A DNA stretch of 21,984 bases from Mycolicibacterium boenickei (GTDB taxonomy: Bacteria; Actinomycetota; Actinomycetes; Mycobacteriales; Mycobacteriaceae). Every line of letters starts with the position of its first letter. The stretch's first letter is position 1. The translations under genes and the position numbers were made by a program. The stretch lies in contig NZ_AP022580.1 in assembly GCF_010731295.1 (NCBI RefSeq), positions 1 through 21,984 on the forward strand, written 5' to 3'. Below, one piece after another: positions 14,817 to 21,888 of this stretch. Under the pieces are notes generated by a model. That model had not been told where the DNA came from. It ran no database searches and was given only the letters and a program-made list of their open reading frames with translations.

Positions 14817-17195
14817 CTACACCCGATCAAGCAGCTCGAACGGCACCCTTACACCGGCCTGCCAAGCCGCGTACACCACGTCAGCCGGCGAATCGTGCTC
14901 CCAGCACACCACTGTCTCCAGCCGCCGGCACACCACGAAATCCTGCTGATAAATCAGCAGTTGATGTTCGTCCTCAAGGCCGATGATGCCCGGTCGCTGC
15001 GAACCTGCCATCAGAACCGCCGAGCAGTACTCCTGCCGTAGCGCCGACCACTGCTCATCAGCGGGCCACCTGCCCGAAATGATTGCTCGCGCGACTGCCT
15101 GAGCTGAATTCGACAGCTCCGGACCGGCATTGAACACCGTCTGTCCCACCACATGCCGCGCATAGGAGTCAACGGCAGCCGGATCCGCCGCCGACAACTC
15201 CTGAAACAGACCCGGCGCAACCGTTTCCAACCGATGTGACCGGCTCTGCAACGGCTGTGACGCCTCAGCATCCTCCGGACCGCCGCTCGGGCCTACCCCT
15301 ACCGCGATGTCACGGACCGCTTCATCGATCAACTCCGATCGCGACATGAACGTAGTCGCGATCGCCGACACCGAATATTCGCGGGCCCGCAGTGCACGAA
15401 ACACCGTCTCGGCGGGATTGAACCACCCAAACCACTGGGCATCGAATCCCGCATCCAGCCCTCCGACTGTCGGCATCGTCCGCGAGACGTGCACCCCGGC
15501 AGGGACATAACTGGCACCCTCGTTCGACGCGATCCAAAACTCCGGCACACCGGACGCTCCGCGAGCCACACCCACCGCCCAGCCCAACCCGGGATGCACC
15601 GCACTCGACGCAGCCGCCAGATCCGCCACCACCGCGCGAGCCCGCTCCAAATCAGACAGCGACACATCCCGCGGCACCGGCCTCGCCCCACCGTTGCTGC
15701 CACCAACCGGCACAAACCCTGGGCCTGCACCAGCCCCGCCACCAACAGGGGGCGGCGGAGCGGCAGAACCTGCTGGCATAGCTCCACTACCCGCCACCGG
15801 ACCCGCACCCGCAGCGGGCCCAGGCGGCAGCACTGAACCGTACGAGGTCATCTGCCCGCCAGGCCCGCCTCCCGGCGCACCGATCGCACCGCCACTGGCA
15901 GTGGGAGCCGGCGCTGCGGACGCGACAGGGGCACTCGTCGTGGCCGGCGCCGCCACAGGCGGCGCAGAACCACCCATCGGTGCCGCCAGCGGTGATGCAG
16001 GACTCTGCGGCGGCATAGGTTGCGATGGCGGCGAAATTGGCATCGTCCCAGCCGCGTTCGCCCCCGCTGCCAGACCTCGCCCGAACTCGCCGCCCATAGA
16101 GGCCTGCATCGCCCGCGCCGTCTGCCCCTGCACCGACGACGCAGGACTCCCCACGCCACCAGCCACACCGCTCGCAGGACCACCACCCAGCAGCCCCGAC
16201 AACGGACCCCCCATACCGCCGCTGGCGGCACCGCTCAGCGGTGAAGAACCACTACCCCCACCTGCCGCCGGCAGAGACGGCAACGACGGACGACCCGGAG
16301 AAGACGACGGCGAGGGCTGAGATGATCCGATCCCCGCCGAGGGCAGTGCCTTCCCGATGCCGTTTCCGGTTTCCGTACTCCCAGCGGGGCTCTGGCCAGT
16401 CGTTGGCAAGTCTTTTTTTGCGCCGGTCCCGGGAGGATTGAGATCGTCCTTTTTTCCAGAAGAGCCGTCAGTTGGTAGATCTTTGCCGATTCCTGTGCCC
16501 TTGCGTGGATCACCGTCGAACTGTGGTGTTTCCGGGAAGTCCTTCAACAGCGTGCCGGTTTGTGTTGCCACATGACCGCGCAGCTCGGTTGCAAATGCTG
16601 AGATCTTCGGTCGGTGCTCGGCGACGATCGCCGCCACACCCACCGGCCCCCCGGACATCGCTTGAAACCGCAGCGTCCGCTCGATCTTTGCGTGGGCCGT
16701 GTCGTGCTCCTCGCGGATCTTCTGCTTGATCGTCCGCACATCTTCGCCCAATGTGGTGTAACCAGCGCCGACAGCCGCTTGCGCTTCCGACAGCCGCAGC
16801 AACGCCTTGTGCTGTTTCTGATAGTGGGCGGACGCCGCGTCAGCCCACTTCCCATCAGTACAGGGGTCGTTAAACACTGAAGTGGATAGCCGGTTCGACT
16901 CTTCAGCGGCGTCCTCGGTGCGACGACTACGCGCTGTCAACTCCTCACCTGCGGCTTTCAACGCGGTCTCTGAATCCGTCGGCCACTCCCCCGGAGCGAT
17001 CAACGCATACGTGTAAGCCCCCGGTCTCAGCTGAATATCCTGACCGCACGGCACACCTTTGTGCGGCGCAAAATTGTCTGCCGCCGGCTGCGCGGCCACG
17101 ATCTGGCGCACCAACTGATGCGCGATCCACTTATCCGGATCCTCCTTCGGCGGATCCGGAAATGGTGACGGCACAGGGCGACTCACCACAGCCAT
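14817..17195 (-). CDS. Large ESX-associated protein with DUF5631/5632-like C-terminus
   Basis: This is a 792-aa protein. Residues ~1-220 are helical, with a WxxA-type turn (GKWADAASAHYQKQHKALL, Trp near 117) that recalls WXG100 helical hairpins, and a long charged helix (KQKIREEHDTAHAKIERTL). Residues ~225-505 are a Pro/Gly/Ser/Ala-rich linker carrying imperfect repeats (GKDLPTDG, KKDLPTTG, GKALPSAG). The C-terminal ~280 residues are folded (DVSLSDLERARAVVADLAAA, WFGWFNPAETVFRALRARE, VVCWEHDSPADVV). This layout resembles mycobacterial ESX-linked proteins near CpnT (Rv3899c, Rv2082), annotated with DUF5631/DUF5632; that is from memory. ATG 17195 overlaps the upstream stop by one base. It is probably secreted or cell-envelope-associated, and the function is unknown. 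Confidence 0.65.
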   Translation of the reverse strand: MAVVSRPVPSPFPDPPKEDPDKWIAHQLVRQIVAAQPAADNFAPHKGVPCGQDIQLRPGAYTYALIAPGEWPTDSETALKAAGEELTARSRRTEDAAEESNRLSTSVFNDPCTDGKWADAASAHYQKQHKALLRLSEAQAAVGAGYTTLGEDVRTIKQKIREEHDTAHAKIERTLRFQAMSGGPVGVAAIVAEHRPKISAFATELRGHVATQTGTLLKDFPETPQFDGDPRKGTGIGKDLPTDGSSGKKDDLNPPGTGAKKDLPTTGQSPAGSTETGNGIGKALPSAGIGSSQPSPSSSPGRPSLPSLPAAGGGSGSSPLSGAASGGMGGPLSGLLGGGPASGVAGGVGSPASSVQGQTARAMQASMGGEFGRGLAAGANAAGTMPISPPSQPMPPQSPASPLAAPMGGSAPPVAAPATTSAPVASAAPAPTASGGAIGAPGGGPGGQMTSYGSVLPPGPAAGAGPVAGSGAMPAGSAAPPPPVGGGAGAGPGFVPVGGSNGGARPVPRDVSLSDLERARAVVADLAAASSAVHPGLGWAVGVARGASGVPEFWIASNEGASYVPAGVHVSRTMPTVGGLDAGFDAQWFGWFNPAETVFRALRAREYSVSAIATTFMSRSELIDEAVRDIAVGVGPSGGPEDAEASQPLQSRSHRLETVAPGLFQELSAADPAAVDSYARHVVGQTVFNAGPELSNSAQAVARAIISGRWPADEQWSALRQEYCSAVLMAGSQRPGIIGLEDEHQLLIYQQDFVVCRRLETVVCWEHDSPADVVYAAWQAGVRVPFELLDRV

Positions 17196-17818
17196 CAGCG
17201 CGGCACCCCACATTCATCCGCCAACACATACGTCGCCTCGTTATTTACTTCGGTCAGGCGGGTGAGCTCGTCGATTGGAGTCTTACCAAGAGCGGCCGTG
17301 GTGAGGTCTGTCGAGGTCTCCACGTACTTCTGGACCGCCGCCTTCAACGATTCCGGTACTGCTGGGTTCGTCTTGTTCTGAACGGCCACAACGGAATTAA
17401 CAGTACGTAGAATGAGCCCGATATTCGGTTCTCCATTCACGACAACGCCGCCCTGGCCCTCCTGGCCTCGCACTGACACCTCGAACACGTGGCAAAGCTT
17501 CTCTTTCGCCGCGGCCTGCTCGGCCTGGCTGTACGTCGGTGTCGGTGCGGAGCTGCCGCTCGGGCCCGTGAGCGCTGGTTCAGTAGAAGGAGTGAGCTGA
17601 CTGTCGCCACCGTGGCTCAACGCGTAGGTAATGGCCCCGGTCGCCGCGATCGCGACCACGAGAAGTGCACCAACCAACCCGATAAACCGCCACTGTCGCG
17701 CCGGAGGCGGCGGCGCGAAGCCCCCTGCCGGTGCACCGTGTTGCTCACCGCTGGCCGGTAGTGGTTGCGCCGTCGGTGGTGGTACTGACTCACCTGCCGG
17801 TGACCAAGGCGATCCCAT
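17195..17818 (-). CDS. Pro-rich membrane-anchored protein with extracellular domain
   Basis: This 207-aa protein has a GGGAGCGGG-type ribosome-binding site before ATG 17818. Residues 1-44 are Pro/Ala-rich and cytoplasmic. Residues ~45-70 (FIGLVGALLVVAIAATGAIT) form one transmembrane helix, so the rest is probably extracytoplasmic. A Ser/Thr/Pro spacer leads to a helical domain (SQAEQAAAKEKLCHVFEVSV ... DELTRLTEVNNEATYVLADE). Two Cys residues, in EKLCHVF and DECGVPR, could form a disulfide. Small single-span proteins with this layout accompany the ESX-type cassettes of mycobacteria (Rv2081c and Rv3901c types, from memory). It is translationally coupled to the 792-aa gene. It likely tethers or guides its partner at the envelope. 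Confidence 0.6.
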   Translation of the reverse strand: MGSPWSPAGESVPPPTAQPLPASGEQHGAPAGGFAPPPPARQWRFIGLVGALLVVAIAATGAITYALSHGGDSQLTPSTEPALTGPSGSSAPTPTYSQAEQAAAKEKLCHVFEVSVRGQEGQGGVVVNGEPNIGLILRTVNSVVAVQNKTNPAVPESLKAAVQKYVETSTDLTTAALGKTPIDELTRLTEVNNEATYVLADECGVPR

Positions 17819-17840
17819 CGTTCCCGCTCCCCCCTTGTCC

Positions 17841-18116
17841 TTATGTGCCCAGTTCCCTGGCGTTCTGGTTTTCGGCGGATTCCACTGTCGTCACACTCGC
17901 GGCACTGGTCACCAGGCCAAACTCCACCAACGCCGAAGCTTCAGCCTCCAGCTTTGCCAGCAGAGTCTCGGCCGCCCCGGTGTATACAGCGGTGTACGCA
18001 CCCTTTGGCAGCGCCGGCGCCAAGCCCGCCGCTACACCCGCTTGCGCAGCAAGGCCTGCGGCGCCCAATCCGGTGCGCGTGTTCTCCGCGTCCATCCCAA
18101 ATACATTGGCGGCCAT
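17841..18116 (-). CDS. EspC/WXG100-like small helical protein
   Basis: This 91-aa protein starts at ATG 18116 with an ideal AAGGAG 8 nt upstream; the ATG is chosen over a GTG two codons before it, which would sit too close. It is Ala-rich with two helical stretches (TRTGLGAAGLAAQAGVAAGL and AAETLLAKLEAEASALVEFG) joined at PALPKGAY, the size and shape of small ESX substrates. The canonical secretion signal YxxxD/E is not seen, and neither is a WxG turn, so the class (EspC-like or DUF2580-like) is a guess. It lies 2 bp after the upstream gene and 22 bp before the membrane protein, in one transcript. It could be a co-secreted partner of the 792-aa protein. Confidence 0.5.
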   Translation of the reverse strand: MAANVFGMDAENTRTGLGAAGLAAQAGVAAGLAPALPKGAYTAVYTGAAETLLAKLEAEASALVEFGLVTSAASVTTVESAENQNARELGT

Positions 18117-18118
18117 CG

Positions 18119-19033
18119 TCACTGCTCCTTCGGTGGATCGGGTGGCAAATACAGGTCATAGCCATGCGCCGCGCCCAACTCGAACGTCAGAGCAGCAACT
18201 TCTGCCTGTTCAGTTGGTTCAACTTTCGCCATAGCGTGCAATGCCGCCGGAAGAGTTTCCGCGTACTGCTCCCAGCTGGCCCTGGCGCGGCGTTTATCCA
18301 GCGCCATCAACGAACAACGCAGCCACCACGACCAGGCCTGCCACATTGCAGCCTCGTCATTCAGAGTCACTGCCGCGCGCAACGCCGCCCGCGCCCGCAT
18401 CACATGCGCCGCCTGATTTTCCTCTCCGCTGCCGGGATGCGCGCTCGTCGCCTGGCCCACCACACTGCTCACCACCAGCTCCCAGTAGGACCAGCTGGCC
18501 GGGGTCGACGCCGGCGCGTGGGTGGCCGGCCACAGCCGCTCCGTCGGCACGGCCCGAAGCTGCTCCCAAAGCCATTCATCCCATTCGGCCCACGTGCGTT
18601 TCCCGTCACGATCCGCCCACACTGCTGCCACAGCCGCAGGCACACCGATCTCACCCGTCAACCAACCCGTAACAGCCTTCATCACCGCTAATTCAGCGCT
18701 TTCCGGTGGTAGAGCTTCGTCCATCCGCTCCAGAGAAGTCCCAACGAAGCTGTGGATGATGTGCTGTAAGTCGCGCACCTCTGAGCGTGTCGACCGAATC
18801 GACTTCCCCAGGCCGCCGGTCCACGACTCCCACTCATCGCCAAAACGTTCCGCATCGGACGCAAACCACGCTTCGCGCAGGCCCGCCGGAGGGTCAGGTG
18901 GAATCTCGATTGGCCAGCGATCCGATACGAGCCACCACATCGTCGAGCTGATCATCCGCGCCGCAGCCTGATCCCGGGCACGACATCCCGCGCACTCCGG
19001 CTGCGGATGTGCCGCGCAGTCCCCCTCGCTCAT
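18119..19033 (-). CDS. ESX-cassette hypothetical protein with CxxHx4CxxC zinc-site-like N-terminus
   Basis: This 304-aa protein starts MSEGDCAAHPQPECAGCRAR. Cys6, His9, Cys14 and Cys17 (CxxHx4CxxC) form a plausible zinc site. The rest is helical and very Trp-rich (REAWFASDAERFGDEWESWT, WAEWDEWLWEQLRAV, MWQAWSWWLRCSLMALDKRR), ending YDLYLPPDPPKEQ. No membrane segment is clear. ATG 19033 is chosen; a GTG 30 bp upstream is possible. It is the first gene of the minus-strand four-gene unit. Its size recalls Rv2083 and Rv3900c, which neighbour Rv2082 and Rv3899c in M. tuberculosis (from memory), supporting a shared ancestral cassette. It could be a chaperone-like cytoplasmic partner; this is unproven. 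Confidence 0.6.
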   Translation of the reverse strand: MSEGDCAAHPQPECAGCRARDQAAARMISSTMWWLVSDRWPIEIPPDPPAGLREAWFASDAERFGDEWESWTGGLGKSIRSTRSEVRDLQHIIHSFVGTSLERMDEALPPESAELAVMKAVTGWLTGEIGVPAAVAAVWADRDGKRTWAEWDEWLWEQLRAVPTERLWPATHAPASTPASWSYWELVVSSVVGQATSAHPGSGEENQAAHVMRARAALRAAVTLNDEAAMWQAWSWWLRCSLMALDKRRARASWEQYAETLPAALHAMAKVEPTEQAEVAALTFELGAAHGYDLYLPPDPPKEQ

Positions 19034-19292
19034 AGCCCCAGCGTAAAGGCCCTCAACCAGCACAGCAGTAGCGAAATCGAAGGGAATCTCCGCACCAGGA
19101 GCTTAATTGCTAAGCTGGACTAATCACTTTCGGCAAGTCCCACACGCCGAGGCCACCCCCATTAACTTCTATATAGGGCGTCTGAGATGCGCTGAAACGG
19201 AACGACTGAGGCCTAACCTACAGCTCCCACGGTGTTCTCAATGGTCGGCATGGTTCCGTTCTACTCCCCGCCTCAGGCCCGATAATTTTGAA
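19034..19292. promoter_or_regulatory. Divergent intergenic region between ESX cassette and nuclease
   Basis: This 259-bp stretch has no gene. AGCTTA-ATTGC-TAAGCT (19100-19116) is a perfect inverted repeat. Reading the minus strand, CTATATAG near 19165-19175 could supply a -10 for the ESX-type operon. AACGGAAC near 19197 pairs with GTTCCGTT near 19250, and TGAGGC near 19208 with GCCTCA near 19270. These lie in the same order rather than nested, so they read as two interleaved operators instead of one hairpin. Confidence 0.35.
19281..19286 (+). promoter_or_regulatory. -10 box of a leaderless promoter for the nuclease gene
   Basis: GATAAT lies 6 nt before GTG 19293, so transcription should start at or next to the start codon. 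The spacing is the same as for the gene at 5533. No clear -35 is seen, which is common in mycobacterial promoters. Confidence 0.5.
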
Positions 19293-20351
19293 GTGGCAAC
19301 CGCAGCGCAGTACCAAGCTCGCGCGGTTGATCGGATCCACGAGATCCTTTCAACCGAGCATGCTGTGGTGCGCCGCGAAGTCGAAAGCCGCATCTCCGAG
19401 GGCTATTGGCAAAGCTCTGGTGAGAACATCGACCCTCACCATGTCAGCAACGCGCTGCGGTATCTCACCGATGAGCTCGGCGAACTTGAGTGGGTAAGTG
19501 CCACCACTAGAGGGAAAGGCAAACGACCCGTCCCAACCCTGCAACCGGTCAACCGCTCCGGCCGCGCTACCAAGATCGACAAGGCCGCCGCCCGTAAGCG
19601 ACTGCTCTACGGCCGCTACCAAGGCTGGGCATCAGGTACCCAACGCCACCCGCATGGGCTCATCGGTCCCGCTGGTGAAGCCGCGACCCGCGGCGGAATC
19701 CTGGCCTCAGAAGTAGTCATCCCGATCGCCAGCGACGCCGGCGAAGTACCTAACGTGCTGGGCGTTGCCGTACCGGGACCGCTCGACAGCGCCGGCTTCA
19801 TCGTCCCCATCAATCACCAGGGAGTGCCGGGCGCCGCCGTCACGCTGCTGTTCGAAGTCAAAAACCTTCGTCAGTGGATCTATCCGAGCGCTCCCGAGCT
19901 GTACCAGCTGCTCAGTAAGGCGGTAACGGTGCAACAGGCCCGCCCTGACGCCCCAATCCTGCCCATCCTCGTTTGCCGACGTGCCCACCCCACCCTGTTC
20001 TGGATGGCAAGCCAACTCGGGTTCATCGCCATCCCTATGGACCGCCAGTTCATCGGCCCCCATATCGAGGAGTCCAAATACCTCGAAGTGCACAATGAGC
20101 TGCACTTCAACGACCTCACCCCCACCAGCGGCCCGAGCCTGCGGGTCCGAGATCGCCTCAAGGGGGCGGTGCGCAAGAACTGCACCAACTTCGCCCAAAC
20201 CTGGCAGCGCACCGCCAACGACCCTCAGATCAGTGCCGCCCTGCTACAGCTCCCCCACACCAAGGATCGCCAGGACCGCGCCGCACTGGCCGAAACCATC
20301 AAAGACCTCGTTGTGGAAAACGGCTGGGGTGACGGCTGGCCGGTCGGATGA
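19293..20351 (+). CDS. Winged-helix / PD-(D/E)XK-like nuclease, possible defence protein
   Basis: This 352-aa protein starts at GTG 19293, placed by the -10 box; the frame is open from 19107, but the first 62 codons there look non-coding. Residues ~10-90 (YQARAVDRIHEILSTEHAVV, SNALRYLTDELGELEWV) resemble a winged helix. Further on, LLFEVKNL gives Glu188-x-Lys190. Asp165 (GPLDSAG) lies 23 residues before and a helix (PELYQLLSKAVTVQQARP) after, then PILPILVCRRAHPTLFWMA and IAIPMDR, the order of a restriction-endonuclease-like fold. This suggests a DNA-cutting protein bound by its N-terminal domain. It has no methylase or helicase partner nearby. It is divergent from the ESX-type cassette. The fold is inferred from motifs only. 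Confidence 0.5.
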   Translation: MATAAQYQARAVDRIHEILSTEHAVVRREVESRISEGYWQSSGENIDPHHVSNALRYLTDELGELEWVSATTRGKGKRPVPTLQPVNRSGRATKIDKAAARKRLLYGRYQGWASGTQRHPHGLIGPAGEAATRGGILASEVVIPIASDAGEVPNVLGVAVPGPLDSAGFIVPINHQGVPGAAVTLLFEVKNLRQWIYPSAPELYQLLSKAVTVQQARPDAPILPILVCRRAHPTLFWMASQLGFIAIPMDRQFIGPHIEESKYLEVHNELHFNDLTPTSGPSLRVRDRLKGAVRKNCTNFAQTWQRTANDPQISAALLQLPHTKDRQDRAALAETIKDLVVENGWGDGWPVG

Positions 20352-20695
20352 CACACAGCGGCCCCACCTCTAAAGTGCGACACGCCCAGGCGGCTGCTTC
20401 GAAACGTCCACGCCTACCAGGTAGTACAGTGTTTGAGGTGCCGTTAGTGTGCCCAAAATCCAGTTAGCACCGGATTTCTCCACCTCCCGCCAAGACGTTT
20501 CTGGCAGCTACTTTCTGCCCATGTCACCGGTAGACTTGCCGTACAGATGCCAGTAGCACGACTGTGCCCCCTATCCAGTTGTCCTACCGCACATCCTTTC
20601 CTAAGCGCCCAGATGATGCGCGTTCAACACCTGCGGGCGCAGACAGTCCTACACGTTCGATCAACACGTTAAATACGTTGCTGCACTGAGTCTTT
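20352..20695. other. Gene-free stretch before the stacked hairpins
   Basis: Neither strand of this 344 bp shows a convincing gene, and it lies between the nuclease and a strong terminator. TACAGT (20425-20430) and TAAATA (near 20670) could be -10 boxes. ACACGTT occurs twice near 20651-20670, and ATCCAGTT near 20459 and 20574. A non-coding RNA ending at the terminator at 20736-20763 is possible; nothing proves it. Confidence 0.3.
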
Positions 20696-20713
20696 CATGG
20701 TTCTGCCATGGAA

Positions 20714-20735
20714 GAACGCGCCTACTGGCGCGTTC
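20714..20735 (+). repeat. GC-rich hairpin upstream of the terminator
   Basis: GAACGCGCC and GGCGCGTTC pair perfectly over 9 bp around TACT. A weaker CATGG/CCATG pair (20696-20710) precedes it. It stands one base before the terminator stem, making a stacked arrangement, as at the 3' end of a structured RNA. Confidence 0.6.
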
Positions 20736-20763
20736 AAAGCCGGGTCACCACCCGGCTTTTTTT
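20736..20763 (+). terminator. Intrinsic terminator
   Basis: AAAGCCGGGT (20736-20745) pairs with ACCCGGCTTT (20750-20759) around a 4-nt loop, with a run of seven Ts at 20757-20763. This is the clearest factor-independent terminator in the window and ends something transcribed rightwards from before 20700. Confidence 0.85.
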
Positions 20764-20786
20764 GTGCCCGACCACCGGTCGGGCAC
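20764..20786 (+). repeat. Perfect 10-bp hairpin after the terminator
   Basis: GTGCCCGACC and GGTCGGGCAC pair perfectly around a 3-nt loop, followed by TTTC. It starts one base after the T-run, so it may be a second terminator, or an element of the leader of the small membrane gene at 20819. Confidence 0.6.
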
Positions 20787-20818
20787 TTTCTGTTGGTACG
20801 CCTCACAAGGAGGTCAAT

Positions 20819-21001
20819 ATGGTCATCTCGACCGCGTGGAATCTGGTCTGGATTCTGCTTGTCCTCGCGATGGTCAACCGGGCGGTGTTCTGCCGGCGTG
20901 ACGAACCGATGAAACGCATCGTCGCGTTTCTCTCCGGTTTAGCCAAGGCAGCCGCTGCGGCCGCGACCGTGATCCTGGCGCTGGTGCAGATCCTCCCGTG
21001 A
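20819..21001 (+). CDS. Small two-helix membrane protein
   Basis: This is a 60-aa product. AAGGAGG (20807-20813) with a 5-nt spacer is the best ribosome-binding site in the window and fixes ATG 20819. Residues ~5-23 (TAWNLVWILLVLAMVNRAVF) form the first hydrophobic helix, a basic turn CRRDEPMKR follows, and FLSGLAKAAAAAATVILALV forms the second. It is between two terminators (20736-20763 and 21104-21147), so it is probably its own transcript. Size and layout fit small plasmid or phage-like membrane proteins such as holins; no family is recognised. Confidence 0.65.
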   Translation: MVISTAWNLVWILLVLAMVNRAVFCRRDEPMKRIVAFLSGLAKAAAAAATVILALVQILP

Positions 21002-21103
21002 TCGACACCATCGCCGACACGGAGGCCTTGACGATGTAGGCCCAACAACCCCGTGCGCTCGAAGATCACTCTGACTGTCGGCGCACACACACCCGCGGCT
21101 TTC

Positions 21104-21147
21104 GCCTCGCAGTCGTCGAACCACCGATTCGACGCGCGAGGCTTTTT
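21104..21147 (+). terminator. Intrinsic terminator
   Basis: GCCTCGC (21104-21110) pairs with GCGAGGC (21136-21142) and, inside, GTCGAA (21115-21120) pairs with TTCGAC (21128-21133). A run of five Ts follows. It would end transcription from the small membrane gene. Confidence 0.75.
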
Positions 21148-21179
21148 CATGCCCAAAACCAGCCCCGACCACGCGGGCG

Positions 21180-21308
21180 GTCTCACATCTAAAGAAACGA
21201 GACAACGTCAATAGCCCTTCTGCCCGTGGCGCTGGTCCAGGTCGTGATGTCTCATTTCTCGTCTCACACCGCGTGTCTCAGATCCTCGATGTCGGCGGGC
21301 AGTGAGAC
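21180..21308. other. Candidate res site of the serine resolvase
   Basis: GTCTCA occurs at 21180, 21249, 21261 and 21275, with the reverse form GAGAC at 21199 and TGAGAC at 21303. They form three clusters (21180-21203, 21249-21266, 21275-21308), two of them inverted pairs. Three spaced subsites directly upstream of a resolvase gene is the usual res layout, where the resolvase also represses itself. Confidence 0.6.
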
Positions 21309-21318
21309 AGTCACCGAT

Positions 21319-21888
21319 ATGGCAGTGATCCTCGGATACGCCCGAGTAAGCACCACCGGCCAGGACATCGACGCCCAGTTGGCCACCTTGGCTGCAGCCG
21401 GCGTCGAGGGTGATCGGATCTACACCGACAAACTGTCCGGAGCCGCCAACACCGCCCGCCCCGGCCTAGCCGCCCTACTTGATTACGCCCGCGACGGGGA
21501 CACCGTCATCGTCACGGCGATCGATCGACTCGGCCGATCAGTCGCTGAAGTCACTCGTACCATTGCTGAACTGAGTGAGCGTCGAATCCTGTTGCGGGCC
21601 ATGCGCGAAGGAATTGATACCAACACACCGACTGGCCGGGCCGTGGCCGCCATCATGGCCACTCTGGCCGAACTCGAGCTGGAGCTCGGAAAAGAACGTC
21701 GCGCCGCATCACGTCAATCCCGCCAGGCCCGTAACTTACCGGCCACCAAACCTCACAAGCTCAGCCCCGCGCGCCAAGAACAACTGCGTCGGCTGGCCGC
21801 GACCGGCGAACCGGTTGGCGAGCTCGCTGCCGCGTTCGGGGTCGGCCGTGCAACGGCATACCGCTATCTCGCAGCTGCCACTGACTAA
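21319..21888 (+). CDS. Serine recombinase (resolvase/invertase family)
   Basis: This 189-aa protein would resolve plasmid multimers. ATG 21319 starts MAVILGYARVSTTGQD, with Arg9 and the nucleophile Ser11. DKLSGAANTARPGL carries Arg47, and AIDRLGRSVAEV the Arg70/Arg73 pair. The E-helix region is ATLAELELELGKERR. The C-terminal DNA-binding helix-turn-helix is GEPVGELAAAFGVGRATAYR. Length matches Tn3-type resolvases. The frame is open upstream from 21226 but through the repeats at 21180-21308, so that part is more likely DNA than protein. No transposase or terminal inverted repeat is seen, so it acts as a plasmid multimer-resolution enzyme rather than part of an intact transposon. Confidence 0.92.
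   Translation: MAVILGYARVSTTGQDIDAQLATLAAAGVEGDRIYTDKLSGAANTARPGLAALLDYARDGDTVIVTAIDRLGRSVAEVTRTIAELSERRILLRAMREGIDTNTPTGRAVAAIMATLAELELELGKERRAASRQSRQARNLPATKPHKLSPARQEQLRRLAATGEPVGELAAAFGVGRATAYRYLAAATD

Noticed and set aside
15694..16320. Plus-strand Pro/Gly/Ala-rich open frame of 208 codons
   Set aside because: It is antisense to the low-complexity linker of the 792-aa protein, whose GC-rich repeats keep all frames open.
16395..16409. LPTTG as a sortase signal
   Set aside because: It is internal, with no following hydrophobic segment and basic tail, and is one of several linker repeats.
20697..20912. ORF from ATG 20697 through the hairpins
   Set aside because: It runs through the terminator; the strong AAGGAGG places the real start at 20819 in another frame.
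20999..21040. 13-codon ORF overlapping the small membrane gene stop (GTGA)
   Set aside because: Too short to support, with no composition or conservation evidence.
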